A stretch of DNA of 64,000 nt from Rhipicephalus microplus (lineage: Eukaryota; Arthropoda; Arachnida; Ixodida; Ixodidae), in the NCBI RefSeq assembly GCF_043290135.1, contig NC_134701.1:62451502-62515501 (forward strand), written 5' to 3'. Shown piece by piece: positions 38,802 through 52,309 of the stretch. Under the pieces are notes generated by a model, which did not search any database, was not told the origin of the DNA, and saw nothing but the letters and a program-made list of their open reading frames with translations. Within the stretch, counting starts at the first letter, position 1. Each line of letters begins with the position of its first letter. A program made the translations under genes and the position numbers.

Positions 38802-40702
38802 GTTCCTACTTTCGCCGTTTTGTGAAAAACTTCGCCGACGTTGTTAGGCCACTCACTGATTTGCTGAAGAAGAATACCACATTCTCATGAGGCCCTGAGC
38901 AGGCTCAAGCGTTCACCGCTCACATAGGCTACTTAATTACGCCCCCCATGCCCACTTTAATCCTTCTGCTGCCACAGAAGTTCGCACCGACGTCAGTGGC
39001 CACGGTATTGGCGCAGTTATCGCTCAGCGTCACCACGGCAGACAGTGTTTGATAGCTTATGCCAGTTACCTGCTTTCTCCCCCTGAGAGGAATTATTCCA
39101 TCACCGAGAGACAGTGTTTAGCTTTAGTTTGGGCTGTCACCAAGTTTCGGCCATATTTATATGGTCGCATATTCTCAGTCATTACGGACCACCACGCCCT
39201 CTGCTGGCTGACTTCTCTGAAGGACAGGACTGTACGTCTGGGTCGCTTGGCTCTGAGGCTCCAAAAATTTTCGTTTAGCGTCAGCTACAAGTCTGGCCGT
39301 TTGCAGAAGGACGCAAACTGTCTTTCTCGTCATTCGGTGGACCCTCCTGATCACGTTGCGACTGACCTGGAGAGCAGCGTAATGGCGTTTACTGACATCG
39401 GCGATATGCGCATTGGACAACGACGGGATGAGTCAGTGCGCACTATCATCGACGCCATCCAGTCTGACAGGCATGACGATGAATCCCTTATGTTCGTGCT
39501 GCACGACGGCATCCTCTACCGCCGCAACATCAGCACTGAAGGTTCTGAGCTTCTGCTTGTCATTCCTCATCATTTACGGCCTGCCATACTTGAAAGTTCA
39601 ACTTCACGACGCATCAACAGCGGGACACCTTGGTGTTTCCCGCACATACGACCACGTGCGACGTCGATTTTTCTGCCAGGACTGTACCGCAGCGTGCGTA
39701 ATTATGTCGTCGCTTGAGACCTCTGGCAGCGCCGGAAAAGACCTTTTTTGCTGCCAGATGGATATCTTCACCTATTTGAAGTCCCCTCTGAATCATTTCA
39801 TCGCGCGGGACTCAACCTTCTTGGCCCTTTTCCGACGACCACATTGGGAAATAAATGGATCGCCATCGCCACAGATTATGTGACCTGTTACGCGATAACA
39901 AAAGCCATGCCAACCAATTGCGCCCCTGACGTCGCGGATTTTCTTCTTCATGACGTCATCTTACGCGGCGGTGCACCCCGACAGCTTCTTACGGACCGCG
40001 GCCGCTCTTTCTTGTCCAAAGTTGTCGACGACCTTCTTCGATCGTGTTCTACAGCTCATAAGCTGTCTACCGCCTAACATCCACAAACTAATGGCCTAAC
40101 TGAACGTCTCAACCACACGCTCACAGAGATGCTTTCGATGTACGTCTCCGAAGATCATCGTGACTGGGACACTACGTTGGCCTATGTGACTTTCACATAT
40201 AATTCTTCTCGACATGTCACTAGGGGATTCTCACCTTTTTATCACCTTTTTATCACCTTTTTATCACCTTTTACCCCATATTGCCATTTGAAACCACCTT
40301 ACCTCTCAAGCCATCTGCTTCCGAGTACGTTCGCGAAGCCATTGGTCGGGCTCACATGGCTCGTCAAATTGCCCAGTCTCGTCTCACCACGTCACAAAAT
40401 ATGCATAAAGCATGCTACGACCACCAGCATCGTAATATAACGTTTGCCCCAGGTGACCGTGTGTTCCACTGGTCACCATGTCACCGTGTAGGTCTTCCCG
40501 AAAAACTTTTGTCCTGATACGCAGGACCCTATTTAGTCTTACGTGAAGTTAGCGACGTCAACTACGAGATATCACCATTGCTCTCCAATACGTCAGCAAG
40601 TTGGTCATTTGCTGACATTGTCCATGTTTCGCGCATGAAACCCTACCTCTGTCACACTTCTCCGGACTCGCGCCGAGACGGCGCTCCACCGCCCGGGGGT
40701 CT

Positions 40703-41730
<1,028 letters not shown>

Positions 41731-43261
41731 GAGGAGCGGCACGCGCGCACTGAATTGACGAGGAAAGCCGCGCACGTTATTCATGTTTAAAAGGTAGTTG
41801 TTTCTGATGAACTCACCTTCAGAGACGGGTATTGTTGACTTAATCTTTAATAAAATTTGCCTTAAATTTGATGCGTTAAAAAACTAATAACAACAGAAGA
41901 ACGCACTTTAAGCACTATCACACCAGAAAAAGGTTGCCACGTTGAACTCACTGGCCGTAACCTCCTTGGTTTTTGCAAGGTTTAGCGAGGTTTAGCCACA
42001 GTGCCATGAACTAGAGGTGGTGAAATGTGAAAAGTAGACACAAAGCGCAGGCCGTAAAAAAGTGCATGCGTGCTGATCCTCCTTGACGGACGCATGAACA
42101 GATGGATAGATAGATGCACGGACACACAGACCGATGGACACATGGACGGATGAACGGACACACAGGCGTATGCACGGAGGGACAAACGCAGGGATGGACG
42201 GACGAATGGACATACGAATGTACAAAATGGACGCATGAACGGTCGCAAGAACGAACGGACGGATGGAGACGCGGACGGACTGATGGACGCTTCACCCCAC
42301 TCATCGTGCGCTCCATGAATAAGGTTTGATTTTTTCCAGCCATCACGAATATGACAGAAAAAATTTCACATATGTTTTTCGAAGTTCACAAATTCTCCTG
42401 CTCGTTCACTTCTGTTGCGAAAAATTTTTCTTGCGATACTGTAGTTTTCGCTTACTGAGCTAGAGGGCATCAAACAACTTTTTTTTAAAAGACGTGTTTA
42501 GAGTGCACTTATTAAAATGGTCTTTGCGGAAAGGTAATGAAGCGATGTAACTGTAAAAATAATGACGTAGTTGGGTATATCCATTCTTCGAGAGCTTTTC
42601 GCCCGGGCAAAAATCACGGGACATTAAACTTCGCCTTTAGGACTTGAACGTGATAGCGATATCCTGTTTCTTGTGCATACTTCAAACACTTCGTGCATAA
42701 AACCTCTTCAAACTTGTCATGCACCCACAACGTGGCCTTGAGAAAATACGCATAGTAGAATGTGAGCCTTTTGCTGTGGGGACGTCTGACTTTAAACCAC
42801 CAAGCCATTATGATGATCAAATGTTTTAACACCCGTTGGCAATGGGCGCTTGTATCACGCATATATAAAGCAGTATTTCATGTTGCATTGTGGAGCATGT
42901 ATACAGAACGCGTGTGTTTGTAAAGCATAAAAGCTACTCTCACTGCATTTACATACAGGGTAAGTTTTTTTTTTTTTCACTGCATTCCCAAGCAGACGCG
43001 TGGCCGTGTGGTAAAAAATCTGCTTGCTACGCAAACCACCCTGCTCCGACCGAGCATTTATAGACGATAGACTTTCTTGGGGACCTTCGACGCAAGAATT
43101 TTGGTCTGTGTGTCTGTATTGGTTGGGGGGGGGGGGGGGGGAGGGAGTGCTGACACTCTCAGTAAAGTTGTCTGCACTGCGTGGCACACATGTCTCGCCC
43201 AAAAGCCGCATTTCGGGGTGACAACCACCTGGCGATAGACGGCGCTGTGTTAGGGGCGGTT
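41731..43261. other. Noncoding stretch with degenerate GACGGA-type repeats
   Basis: 42090-42300 is a degenerate array of 'GGACGGA', 'GGATGGA' and 'GGACACA' motifs. Near 43060-43105, 'TTCGACGCAAGAATTTTGGTC' matches the inverse of about 50060-50085 in a dispersed repeat. A G run lies at 43124-43140. No gene recognised. Confidence 0.55.
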
Positions 43262-43276
43262 GACCACTACTATCGT

Positions 43277-43522
43277 TGATGATTTGATATATTTGTGGGG
43301 TTGAACGTCCCAAAACCACTATATGATCATGAGAGACGCCGTAGTGGAGGGCTCCGGAAATTTCGACCACCTGGGGTTCTTTAACATGCACCCAAATCTG
43401 AGCACACGGGCCTACAACATTTCCGCCTCCATCGGAAATGCAGCCGCCGCAGCCGGGATTCGATCCCACGACCTGCGGGTCAGCAGCCGAGTACCCTAGC
43501 CACTAGACCACCGCGGCGGGGC
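43277..43522 (-). repeat. Ruka-type SINE, copy 3
   Basis: Minus-strand copy with the full tRNA-like head and body. A perfect 15-bp target duplication GACCACTACTATCGT lies at 43262-43276 and 43523-43537. Confidence 0.96.
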
Positions 43523-43994
43523 GACCACTACTATCGTCATCACCATCATGGTGTAGCGCCAGTGGTGATCCCTGACGGAAAGCAAGCCTTGGTGGCGGGT
43601 GAGAGTTGAGCGTGTCCCTTCTGCGCGTGGCGGTTACCGCGAACGGTTGTCTCTAGCATGGGTTTCCGGCGCGTGGCACCGCGGGACAGCGCGCCGGGGG
43701 CCCTCATGGTAAGTCAAGTGTTGGCGACGCCGCCTTGGGTGTACGTGTTAGTGTGTTTGTCATGTTATTGTGTGTTTGTCGTGAGATTGTGTTTGTCATG
43801 GAGTGTATGATAATACTATGTACGGATGTCCTGGTGTGTCAATTATAGTCGATGTATCGATTCGGCGGATGATCTCGTCGTTATATTATTACTTAAATAA
43901 ATTAATGTATTTGTTTGTTTTCGCCGACCGCGTCTACTGTGTCCGTTCACTACACGAGCGTGGCGTGGCGCTCGCTCGCCAATGTCGAGACCCC

Positions 43995-44620
43995 ACAGTC
44001 TGTACATATGTCTGTTTGTCCACTCTTAGCTACACCGGGTACTTAAAACGGCCGACTTCATCCGCAGCGCCCACCAATGTTGCTCAAGGTTTAGCGTTCA
44101 TGCTTGTGGAATTGTCAAATAAAAAGCAATTATTGCGCATGTCTGGGGCACCATAACAACACGTATATATTCTGCATGTGCGTCTTTTACTAGAAAAGGC
44201 ACACATAAGTAGTTTCAAGGACCGTAGCGCGTATTACGCTGCGCTGGCCATGCAACGCTTGCACGAAAAGGCGAGTGTTTCCAACGCTTTGCTAAGACGA
44301 GACGGTGGTGGCACCTACCCGTCGCCTTGCGTTCTATACCTTATCACCTCTGAAACGGGCGCGCACGCCCGTCTCAGAGCCACGCGCTTCGTTTTCCAAG
44401 AAAACTGCCAGATGGCGCTCATGTCTCACGTGTGGCGTGACTTGATGCGCTCGTTCGCCTCCACTCTAACGCAGCGCCTCCGGAATACCATTCACCTTTT
44501 TTTTATGTGCAGAACATGAAATAAATGTTTTGTTCGCTCTCTCCACATGCAAGACTATCGTCTTTCGACGACATTTGCAGATTAGCATGCAGATACAGGG
44601 CCAATTTTTTCATCATTGAC
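43995..44620 (+). repeat. Dispersed repeat, plus-strand copy
   Basis: Segments of 44040-44290 match the inverse of 49700-50010 ('CCGCAGCGCCCACCAATRTTGCTC', 'TTTCCAACGCTTTGCTAAGAC'). 44290-44620 matches the inverse of 48050-48350 ('CTAACGCAGCGCCTCCGGAAT', 'GACGACATTTGCAG'). No coding content recognised; class unknown. Confidence 0.65.
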
Positions 44621-44784
44621 TTTATTTTCATCGTTCTCAATTTTTTCGTCACGCGTCAGATGATTTTTCGCTCACAACCAACGAAACCAACGTCGGAATT
44701 TCTGTGAAACAAGCTCTTTACCACTATCGCATTAAAATGTTGGCTCTTATCTTGCCACGTAAAAGCAGAGGCCGCGAAACCTCA

Positions 44785-46310
44785 CGCAATGAGGAAACAG
44801 AATCCTTCAAAATACGCGTTTCGTTGGCAGACGGCGCTCCCATATATATCTCACAAACACTGCGTGATCTGTTTCGTGCAGGCATACACGATAAGTCGAA
44901 TGACATACGTTGCCCCATACCTGAAGTGGATGGACTAAGAAAAACAAAAAACAAAATCAACTGCATCATACGAAAAGCTTTCAAAAGAGGGATCGGCCTC
45001 CCCTTGAACGCGAGCTTCGAAAAATTTCTAGAGCTATAGGACTTCACAACGCACTCGATGAGTTCATTGAGGCGCATGACGTTGCGCAATACGAATGCAA
45101 ATCAAAGATGGGTCAACACATCCTTGAGTCGCTGAGCATCAGATATTACACTCAGCAAGGAGAAAAGGGAAAGGTTCCTGCCTCGGTGCGCGACCGCTTG
45201 ATCGTTCCGCCTATTCCTAGGATGATGCACCCGACGCCCCACGTGGGATGGCGTAATGGGCGTGCTAGACAGTTGCAAAAGAAGTTTGGTAACAGTATGG
45301 ACGTGGTATACGAAGATGTTGCGAGATATGGAGAAGGGAGAAGAGCCCACGCAACTGTGGTCGTGGGCCATCAGGGCAAATGCCTCGCGAGCGTCACGGA
45401 GACGACGGGACACACGGAGGCGGCCGAAGAAGCCGCGATAGCCTTAGCACTCGCCGCAGCGCCGCATGCAAAGATTGTTATAAGCGCCTCGCAGGCGGCA
45501 GTCCGCAGTTTCGTGCGCGGCCGTGTCTCGCGGGAAGCGGCGCGCTTTTTCAAATGTGCGGAGATGGCGACTCGACGTCGCGCTTACAACCCCGAATTCG
45601 AACAGTTATGCTCCTATGGATCCCGGCACACAGCAACGTTCCACTCGCGGAGAACGACGCGGCCGTGGCTCGAGTTCTCACTCGCAGAGCAGTGGCCCGG
45701 TACGTGGCCGCCGCCTACGAGAACAGGGCTTGCGTCTGCTGCATGGATCAAGACACTTTCGAAGACACGCACCAACAAGAATCAGAATGGTCCTGGGGTG
45801 AATATCTGACAACGTTCCCAGGCATATCCTAACACTATAGGCTTGAAAGGCGTAGGTTCCCGCCAACGCACGAGAAATTAAACAGGCACGATGCCGTAAG
45901 CTTTCACGTACTCCAAACCTACTCCTACCCTATCCCGGTCATTCTACGCCACCTCAAACCAAATCTACACCCTACCGATATGTGTAAAGCATGCGGGTAC
46001 AGAGCAACGCTGAGCAGCATGCTCTGGGAATGTGCCGGCGACAACAGTCATGAAAACGCCACCAATCACGATGCGCCTGCAGCGGCCGTCAATACGAAAT
46101 CACAGGCACTCGTTCTTGCCGCCGCCCCGGCTGCGGGAGCCGTGAGGGACCTTCGTCGGCGTCGCCGCCACTGGGATGCGACTCTCCAAAGCAGAACGCT
46201 GAACGACCAGCTCCCGGCCGTCCGGCAGGCCGAGGACGCCACCCGCGTCCAGGGACTACGAGTAACCACCTAAAGCCACCGAGACGAAATCGCTGGCCCG
46301 CCGGGTTTTC
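44785..46310 (+). pseudogene. I-like LINE ORF2 C-terminus with RNase H, decayed
   Basis: Readable in pieces: an IIRKAFKRGIGLPLNASFEKFLEL segment (44960-45035), then after a frameshift GLHNALDEFIEAHDVAQYE and HILESLSIRYYTQQGEK, and an RNase H-like domain (VVYEDVARYGEGRRAHATVVV near 45305, EAAEEAAIALALA near 45425, ISASQAAVRSF near 45480 with the usual Asp of SDSQ replaced). In another frame follow LLWIPAHSNVPLAENDAA (near 45610), then RFPPTHEKLNRHDA and a CKACGYRATLSSMLWEC knuckle-like motif (near 45985), ending at 46273. At least three frame changes; no poly-A tail recognised. Confidence 0.75.
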
Positions 46311-48049
46311 TCTCTATTCTGTCTCTTATCAAGTGGCTATATAAGTAGGGATACTTACAAGCGTGAGAGCACAGTTGCTAGGATGTTGCACGTAGACACT
46401 AAATCAGTAGCTGCAGTTTCCGCAACTAGCATCAACTTGTTTGTTTAGTGAAACGAAGCACCGAAACCATTCATCAAAGCATGAAGCTAAATAACGTGAT
46501 GAAATTTGAGCAACTACACACAACAAAATCTAAAGCAACAACCGCTGTGGTATTCTTGGGCGAGCGCATTCGAGGTATTTCGCGACACTCGAAACTAACT
46601 TGAGCAATTACCCACAGAAAAAAAGAAGCGCTGCCAGCAGTTGCTTCGATTCGTCCGATACAGATGTCAATTGTGGAAGCGAAACAATCGCATCTTTTTA
46701 AAGGAATCGCCCGTGAACAGCGCAACCTGAAATGCAAGTACGCTGTCGTATACGTTTCAGAAGCCCGACATTTAGTAATTGTGGTCAACTCGCATTTTTG
46801 AACTTGCTGCACATGCATTGTCTTGCTGTTCACTGCCGTCGGAGTGCGGCTGCCGTGGCCGAGAATCAAACCCATCTTCGAGGTAAGCAGCGCGACAGCG
46901 TAACAAACCTCATCAAAGCGTGTACGCTACAGCGCAAGCATCTTTCGTGGTTCTGCTGAAAAAAAAAATGTTTGGTTTTTCATTGTTTTACCCGGAACAT
47001 CATCAGTTCTGCTTTCGTCATTTGTTTTAAGCATGAGACAAGCAAAAAGTGGACGCTGGCAGTGTAACGGCGTTTGAAGCAAGCGCATGTGATGTATACT
47101 TGCGCCACAACAAGATTCGAAGTTTCCGTGCTGTGACGTCATGCAGGCCTCCCACCAGGTGGCGCCACTCCAACGTCTTGGGGCTAATAGCAATCTCTAT
47201 TTGAAACAGAAAAACTTTCAGATGGGTTTGATGGGCACGAGCTCAATTATTTTAAATTAGGCGAACAAAAGCCATAGTTGGTTCGTGTTGGCTTGGTGAT
47301 GCACTTATGGTGCAGGAAGACGTTACGGTGTAGGACACGGTAGACAGGACAGTGTTACACCCTTGTCACTCGGCCACCACCAAAGTCTGCTAAACTCCGT
47401 CAACGTCAACCTCCCCTTGAAAGTTTGATGGAGATGGAGTTGTGGCAGTGTCACATGGCAATGACAAGGTTGTAATAGTTGGCGGGAGAGGCTCAGCCAG
47501 TGCTGCTTTATTTTCACAGAATTATGCTAATTTCATGTATAATTGTTTTACTGTGAATCGTTGTTTTGTGGTTTAAACAAAACATGCTATTAAGGAAATC
47601 TGAAGCAAACAAAGCATTAAACATTATTTCAAATGAAAACGCTTTCGTTGAATGTAGTGATACTGCAAGCGACGCTGGCCACCTTGTGCCTAAAATGTTT
47701 GTTTGAAATTGCGCCTTGATTAACAACTAGTTGTTTTGTAACGCTACTAGTGTAACGCTTATTCGGTGTCCTATGTACGTTGTGGTCTGTCCTTCATTGC
47801 GTCCCCCTACCGTAAGTGCATCGCCAAGCCAACGAGCTCAATAGTTGGCGACAACAAGTACGGGCAGCCGACAGTGTTTACCACGAAGAAGTCGACTGGA
47901 TCGAGGAGCTCGGGTTATACGTTAACCCGAGCACGCAGTTATGACGTCTCGCGTATCACTGTAAATGGGCGCCCTTTCAAGACGCATGGCATGAACCAGA
48001 CGAGTGATTGATGTGATGGGTGCGAAATGCAAGCGCACGCATCACGGGA
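46311..48049. other. Noncoding stretch, nothing recognised
   Basis: Open frames are short and lack recognisable domains. 46855-46900 ('GCCGTGGCCGAGAATCAAACCC' and following) faintly resembles a tRNA-like repeat head on the minus strand. Confidence 0.45.
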
Positions 48050-48480
48050 AAACGATTCGTGAAAAAATTGGCCCCGTATCTGCATGTACACCGCAAATGT
48101 TGTCGAAAGACGACAGCCTTGCGTCTGGAGAGAGTGAACAAAACGTTTATTTCATGTTCTGCGCAAGAAAACTGGTGAATGGTATTCCGGAGGCGCTGCG
48201 TTAGAGAGCCTCGAGCGTGCAGTGTAGGCGAACGGGCGCCTCAAATCCCGTCACACATGAGACACGAGCGCTATCTGGCAGAAAACGAAGCGCGCGGCGT
48301 GCGCGCCCCTCTTGGAGGTGATAAGGTGTAGAACGGAAGGCGACAGCTAGGTGTCACCACCGTGTCGTCTGAGCTAGAGTAACTGTATATGGTTTCTACG
48401 GGACCAGAGTAGCCCATAGATCTGCCAGCTTGCCTGGCTAGCAACGAGCTAGGCGGCATAGTCGCCCTCTGTTCTTGTAG
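48050..48480 (-). repeat. Dispersed repeat, minus-strand copy (3' part)
   Basis: Inverse counterpart of 44290-44620: shared 'CTGCAAATGTYGTCGAAAGACG', 'ATTCCGGAGGCGCTGCGTTAG' and 'GGAGGTGATAAGGT' style blocks by eye. Confidence 0.6.
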
Positions 48481-49699
48481 GTGACATCCCTGACGTGTTT
48501 TTTTTTTCTCTTTTTTTTGCCATGTTGCTTATAACATACTTGGCTTGCGTATTTCGCGCACTGTTTACAGTTCTTGAAGGGGGCTTTTCTGCCAGATTGT
48601 CAACCAAGTGGAACGTAAGAACCAACTAAATATAGCGTGGTAAGAAAAAAGCGACGGTCTTGCTCAGTGTGTGGCGAAAAGTGCAGAACGAACATTATCA
48701 TATTTTTTGTCTTGCGGCATCCACATTTCGCAAACTTTTGATCAAATAACGAGTGCGAACATTCAGTATTCAGGCTATGCTGGTGAAATCCGACATTCGT
48801 TGATCTTGACGGTAGATGAAATTACCCGATTAGTCTCGGTGAATATAACTCAATGAAGAGCTATGCGGTGGGCTTTTGGAGTGCGTAAGAACATAACAGC
48901 GTACTCTTTGCACAATTCGCGTTGTGTTAAGCACGGTTGTTACTTCACTGTTCTAAAATGATTTATTTCACATGTAAACGCAAATTCTGACCCAATATAC
49001 AGCCCCAGACGAGAAAGTCTGGTTGGAGCGGAGCTCCAAGTTTTGGCGCAGCTTTGCGGGAGAGCATTAAACTGCCACTGAAAAAAGCTCGGGTGCGATT
49101 CCCAAATGCGACGCGCATGTTTTTTTTTCTTTTACGCGGGTTTTTCTTTTGAATTTTGTGTGATAGTGGCCGTGACCCACCGGCGGCGGCAAACATCTAC
49201 GGTGCAGAAATCGGTCCTTGTGATCTCAAGAGCTTTCGCTGTAAATTTCAGCGAATTCGACAACCGCGCTCTTTTAGCTACGTCCAGTGACGAATAAGTA
49301 TATTTTCTTTTCATGAAGATACGCAATCAGGCTCCATTTGAACAGATAAGAATGTGCAACAAAGAACAATGCAGTTCTCTTTTAACATGTATACTCCAAA
49401 CAAAGCAGCACTCAGCAGCTGGTAAAACAGGCAGAACGTTTTCAACAGTTAACCCAGCCATCGCAACATTCCGATGGCTGTGATGGTAGAAATGCAGACC
49501 TGGTGCGCTCAGCTGATCCGCTGTCACCAGCACGCATTCATGAACCGCGTGCAGAAAATGCGCGCAGACCAGCAGAATTCGCTTTGAACTTGACTAGCGA
49601 TGATTCGCGCCAATGCCGCGGTAGCGTCGGAACACACAAGTTTGGCCTGAGCGGGACGTTCTCCGCAATGCATAGAGGCCAGTGGCGCCAGCGGCGTTG
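48481..49699. other. Noncoding stretch, nothing recognised
   Basis: T-rich runs near 48500-48520 and 49120-49150; no supported gene or RNA. Confidence 0.45.
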
Positions 49700-50112
49700 G
49701 AAATGAGTTGCGCTACTCAGGTACCGTAGGGACCATATACAGTTACACTAGTCTTAGCAAAGCGTTGGAAACACTTGCCTTTTAGTGCAAGAGTTGCATT
49801 GTCAGCGCAGCATGATAAACGCTATGGTCTTTAGAATGACTTATGATGCCTTTTCTAGTATAAAGGCACACAAAATATTGACATTTGTTATGGTGCCTCA
49901 GATATGCGCAATAATTGTTTTTTAACTGACAATCACACAAGTATGCACGCTGAATCTCGAGCAATATTAGTGGGCGCTGCGGATGGGGTCGGCCGTTTGG
50001 GGTATCGTTTGGTGCCATTTAGGGTATCGTTAAGGGCAGAGAAACAGACAAATGTACATACAGACCAAAATTTTTGCGTCGAAGTTCCCTTAGAAAGACC
50101 ATAGTCTTTGAA
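49700..50112 (-). repeat. Dispersed repeat, minus-strand copy (5' part)
   Basis: Inverse counterpart of 43995-44290, extended at its upstream end to sequence also found near 43060-43105 ('TTCGACGCAA.AATTTTGGTCTGT'). Confidence 0.6.
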
Positions 50113-50379
50113 AACGCCAGTCACACCAAAAGCTAGAAAAGTGGCCTTTCAGAGCCTTTTCTAAACACTCTTTGGTTAATTGCTACAAGCACACTTGCTG
50201 GCCACCAACCACGCCATAAATAATCGTGATTTTTGTGTAGTACGTCAGCATTCACTCCACTATACTTCGTCATTTTTTCGGAGAAGCATAGTTACATGCT
50301 TCTAGCAAGCTACACAGTTGATAGAAAGTTTGAGCAGTTTTTTATGCAGTGACTTATGACGATGAGCAGTAGTGGGACC

Positions 50380-50440
50380 TCCGCGTCGTGAAACCGAGGC
50401 GTTAACCACCGAGCCACCCCGAAACAGATGACGATGAAAA
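50380..50440 (-). repeat. tRNA-like repeat head
   Basis: Minus strand 'GGGTGGCTCGGTGGTTAACGCCTCGG' resembles a tRNA A box and D arm, but there is no complete cloverleaf. Probably a SINE remnant rather than a tRNA gene. Confidence 0.35.
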
Positions 50441-50670
50441 ATTTTACCTAGAGTGGGTATGTGCCACAGTTAATAGGTGATCAAAAACAAGTTTTCTAAT
50501 AGATTGGAGGATGGGACGACCCACTCAACCGTTACGCTATTCGCAGTGTGCGGCACCCGGTTGTTTCTTTGATGTTCTCAAACACTTCATTACTGATACT
50601 ATCATGTTAACGCGATTATATTCCCGACATCAAGCCTGCCTAAGGCCAGTTTAAAAATTGCAAGCACCGG

Positions 50671-50725
50671 CGTGGTTCAGTGGTGGGATACTGGGCTTGC
50701 ACCCAGTGATCCCACTGTGTCCTTG
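50671..50725 (+). repeat. tRNA-like repeat head
   Basis: 'GGCGTGGTTCAGTGGTGGGATACTGGG' followed by 'CACCCAGTGATCCC' resembles the 5' half of a tRNA; no B box follows. Same type as the units at 52845-53035. Confidence 0.35.
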
Positions 50726-50993
50726 TTTTTTTATTCATTGAAGATGTTTCTCATTTTTTGCGATACTGTCTACGAAAACCGGCGGCCGCGGACAAACACA
50801 GCGCCGCCGTGATCCTTGTTCTGATCTCATGACAACTTTCGCTGTAATACAACGCTAAATACGTACTTCTGACACGGAGCTTCAAAAAATTAAGCTTCAT
50901 TTTTTTAGAAAAGTGGCAGTTCGTGAGGCACTCTTTCTTGGCAGGGCTTGCGAGCAACTTAGTGAGCAATAATGTAGGCCAAGGAGAACTCAC

Positions 50994-51174
50994 GAGCAAG
51001 GCTTGCATTTCGAAGTATGGCCATGTCGTCCTGGATGCATTCACAGTGATCTCCGCTGGGGGAGCCGATGGCGGAAAGCACAGTGACGACCAACTTGACG
51101 GTGTACCAGCCTGTGGTGCACAGACAGGCGACCAAGACCACGGCGAGAAGACCGACCAGCATCCGGGAAGACAT
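50994..51174 (-). CDS. Candidate first coding exon of a small secreted or membrane peptide
   Basis: ATG at 51172-51174 in a reasonable context (GACGCCATGT). The encoded start is MSSRMLVGLLAVVLVACLC: a short charged head, then a hydrophobic run of about 16 residues, as in a signal peptide or single membrane anchor. A second hydrophobic stretch (TVKLVVTVLSAIG) and two Cys (DHCECIQ) follow. The frame meets a consensus splice donor GTGAGT (50988-50993, minus strand) after CTTGCTC, giving 60 codons plus one base (phase 1). No downstream exon was identified, and the family is not recognised. It could still be a chance open frame. Confidence 0.4.
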
Positions 51175-52309
51175 GGCGTCGTGCTTCTTAGCTCGCTACC
51201 TCTGCGAGCCTTGCACGCGGAAGGATGATGGTGACAGTGGTAACACCGCGAGAAGAATATTTGTTTGTTTAGCCTGATACCATTGCACTCATGGCACAGA
51301 CCCACTCTGGAGGATGCCGAGAAAACATGAGTTTCATGCAATATTACCTAGAGGGGAATCTGCAGGCAGCATCAATGCGGGCTCCCTCAGCCCCTTCAGT
51401 GGCTCTTGTGCACCCATGGGAATTATGGGAAAATTAGGGTTCAAATCTGTTTCGGATGAATGACGTTCCTTAGATTCGCGACACCTGTTTCCCGAGTGCA
51501 AAACGAAGTGACATGAAGTTATATCTAACCTAAACTTGCTTCATCATGTTGTGCGCAAATATTAGTACAAAAAGTTTTCGTTACTGTGAGGCAGCTTTGC
51601 GAAACGGACGCCTTCATTCCATTCCTGTTCCATTCCGGGGAATTGAAAATCCTCGGAATGAAAATATTGGTCCATTCGCATTCAGGGAGTGGCGGGGTCG
51701 TTCAATTCCATTCCTTCTATTCCTGAATGTAGGAAATTCATCTTGATAGTTTTTTTAAGTTAAGAATGATCGACACCATAAATATAGTATAAGATGCATT
51801 AAGAACTGCAACAGTGCGTAAAACACGTTACCAAGGTCGAGGGTTAGTAATTAAGTTGCATATCGCGTGCAGTAAAACCATTCTACTAATTCCCATAGCA
51901 ACGAGCAGTTCTCCCGCAACATATATATTTGCATGGTCAGCATGTTTGAAAGAATGGTAATATTTTAATTTCTTAAGCTTAAATTTATTAATTCTAAACT
52001 AAAGACATAGCGTATTTTCATGTTGACAATAGTAGTATTCAAAAAGACAAAGCAGCTTTGCCCCACGTCTCAAGTGGTTGTGAATATGAAGAAAAATAAA
52101 ATTTGTTGAATGGGGAACAAAATACTCTAGATTTGTTGGGATTACATGAAATGGTGCACCACCAAACAGGCACTTTGTTCATTTGCATTCCATATGGCCC
52201 ACAGGGTCGCACTGCTCGTCAGCGCTCACGCTTGTCAAGCGCGCCTCGCAAGCATGAATGGGGTGAGGAGAGCTTTGCGTTTGCCTGCGCGCAGGTATGC
52301 AATGTTTTT
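51175..52309. other. Noncoding stretch with GGAAT-like simple sequence
   Basis: 51600-51735 is rich in ATTCC/GGAAT motifs ('CATTCCATTCCTGTTCCATTC'), similar to 63650-63720. Otherwise nothing recognised. Confidence 0.5.

Larger units (their letters stand above)
36447..40700 (+). pseudogene. pol: Ty3/gypsy pol of element F, interrupted by LINE and SINE
   Basis: Protease QALVDTGTSISVM (near 36575) with a TGA at 36609 and VILGLDFMSNHSALIDC (near 36780). A LINE occupies 36985-37496. [22 protein letters not shown] (near 37965), [12 protein letters not shown]; the catalytic box near 38300 is shifted by two extra bases before GACGAT. A Ruka SINE splits the RT end (38571-38801). RNase [10 protein letters not shown] (near 39180). 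Integrase: parts of the zinc finger in another frame (39600-39720), GLNLLGPFP (near 39810, Asp to Asn at the first catalytic site), LTDRGRSF (near 39995), TNGLTERLN (near 40088). Many stops and frame changes; dead. Confidence 0.88.

Noticed and set aside
42011..42346. His/Cys/Pro-rich repeat protein on the minus strand
   Set aside because: It lies on a degenerate GACGGA-type simple repeat that is open in several frames at once, a sign of repetition rather than coding.
50751..51341. 196-aa minus-strand ORF
   Set aside because: It is rich in Cys/Ser/Pro with no domain and overlaps the signal-peptide exon candidate in another frame, which has better coding character and a splice donor.
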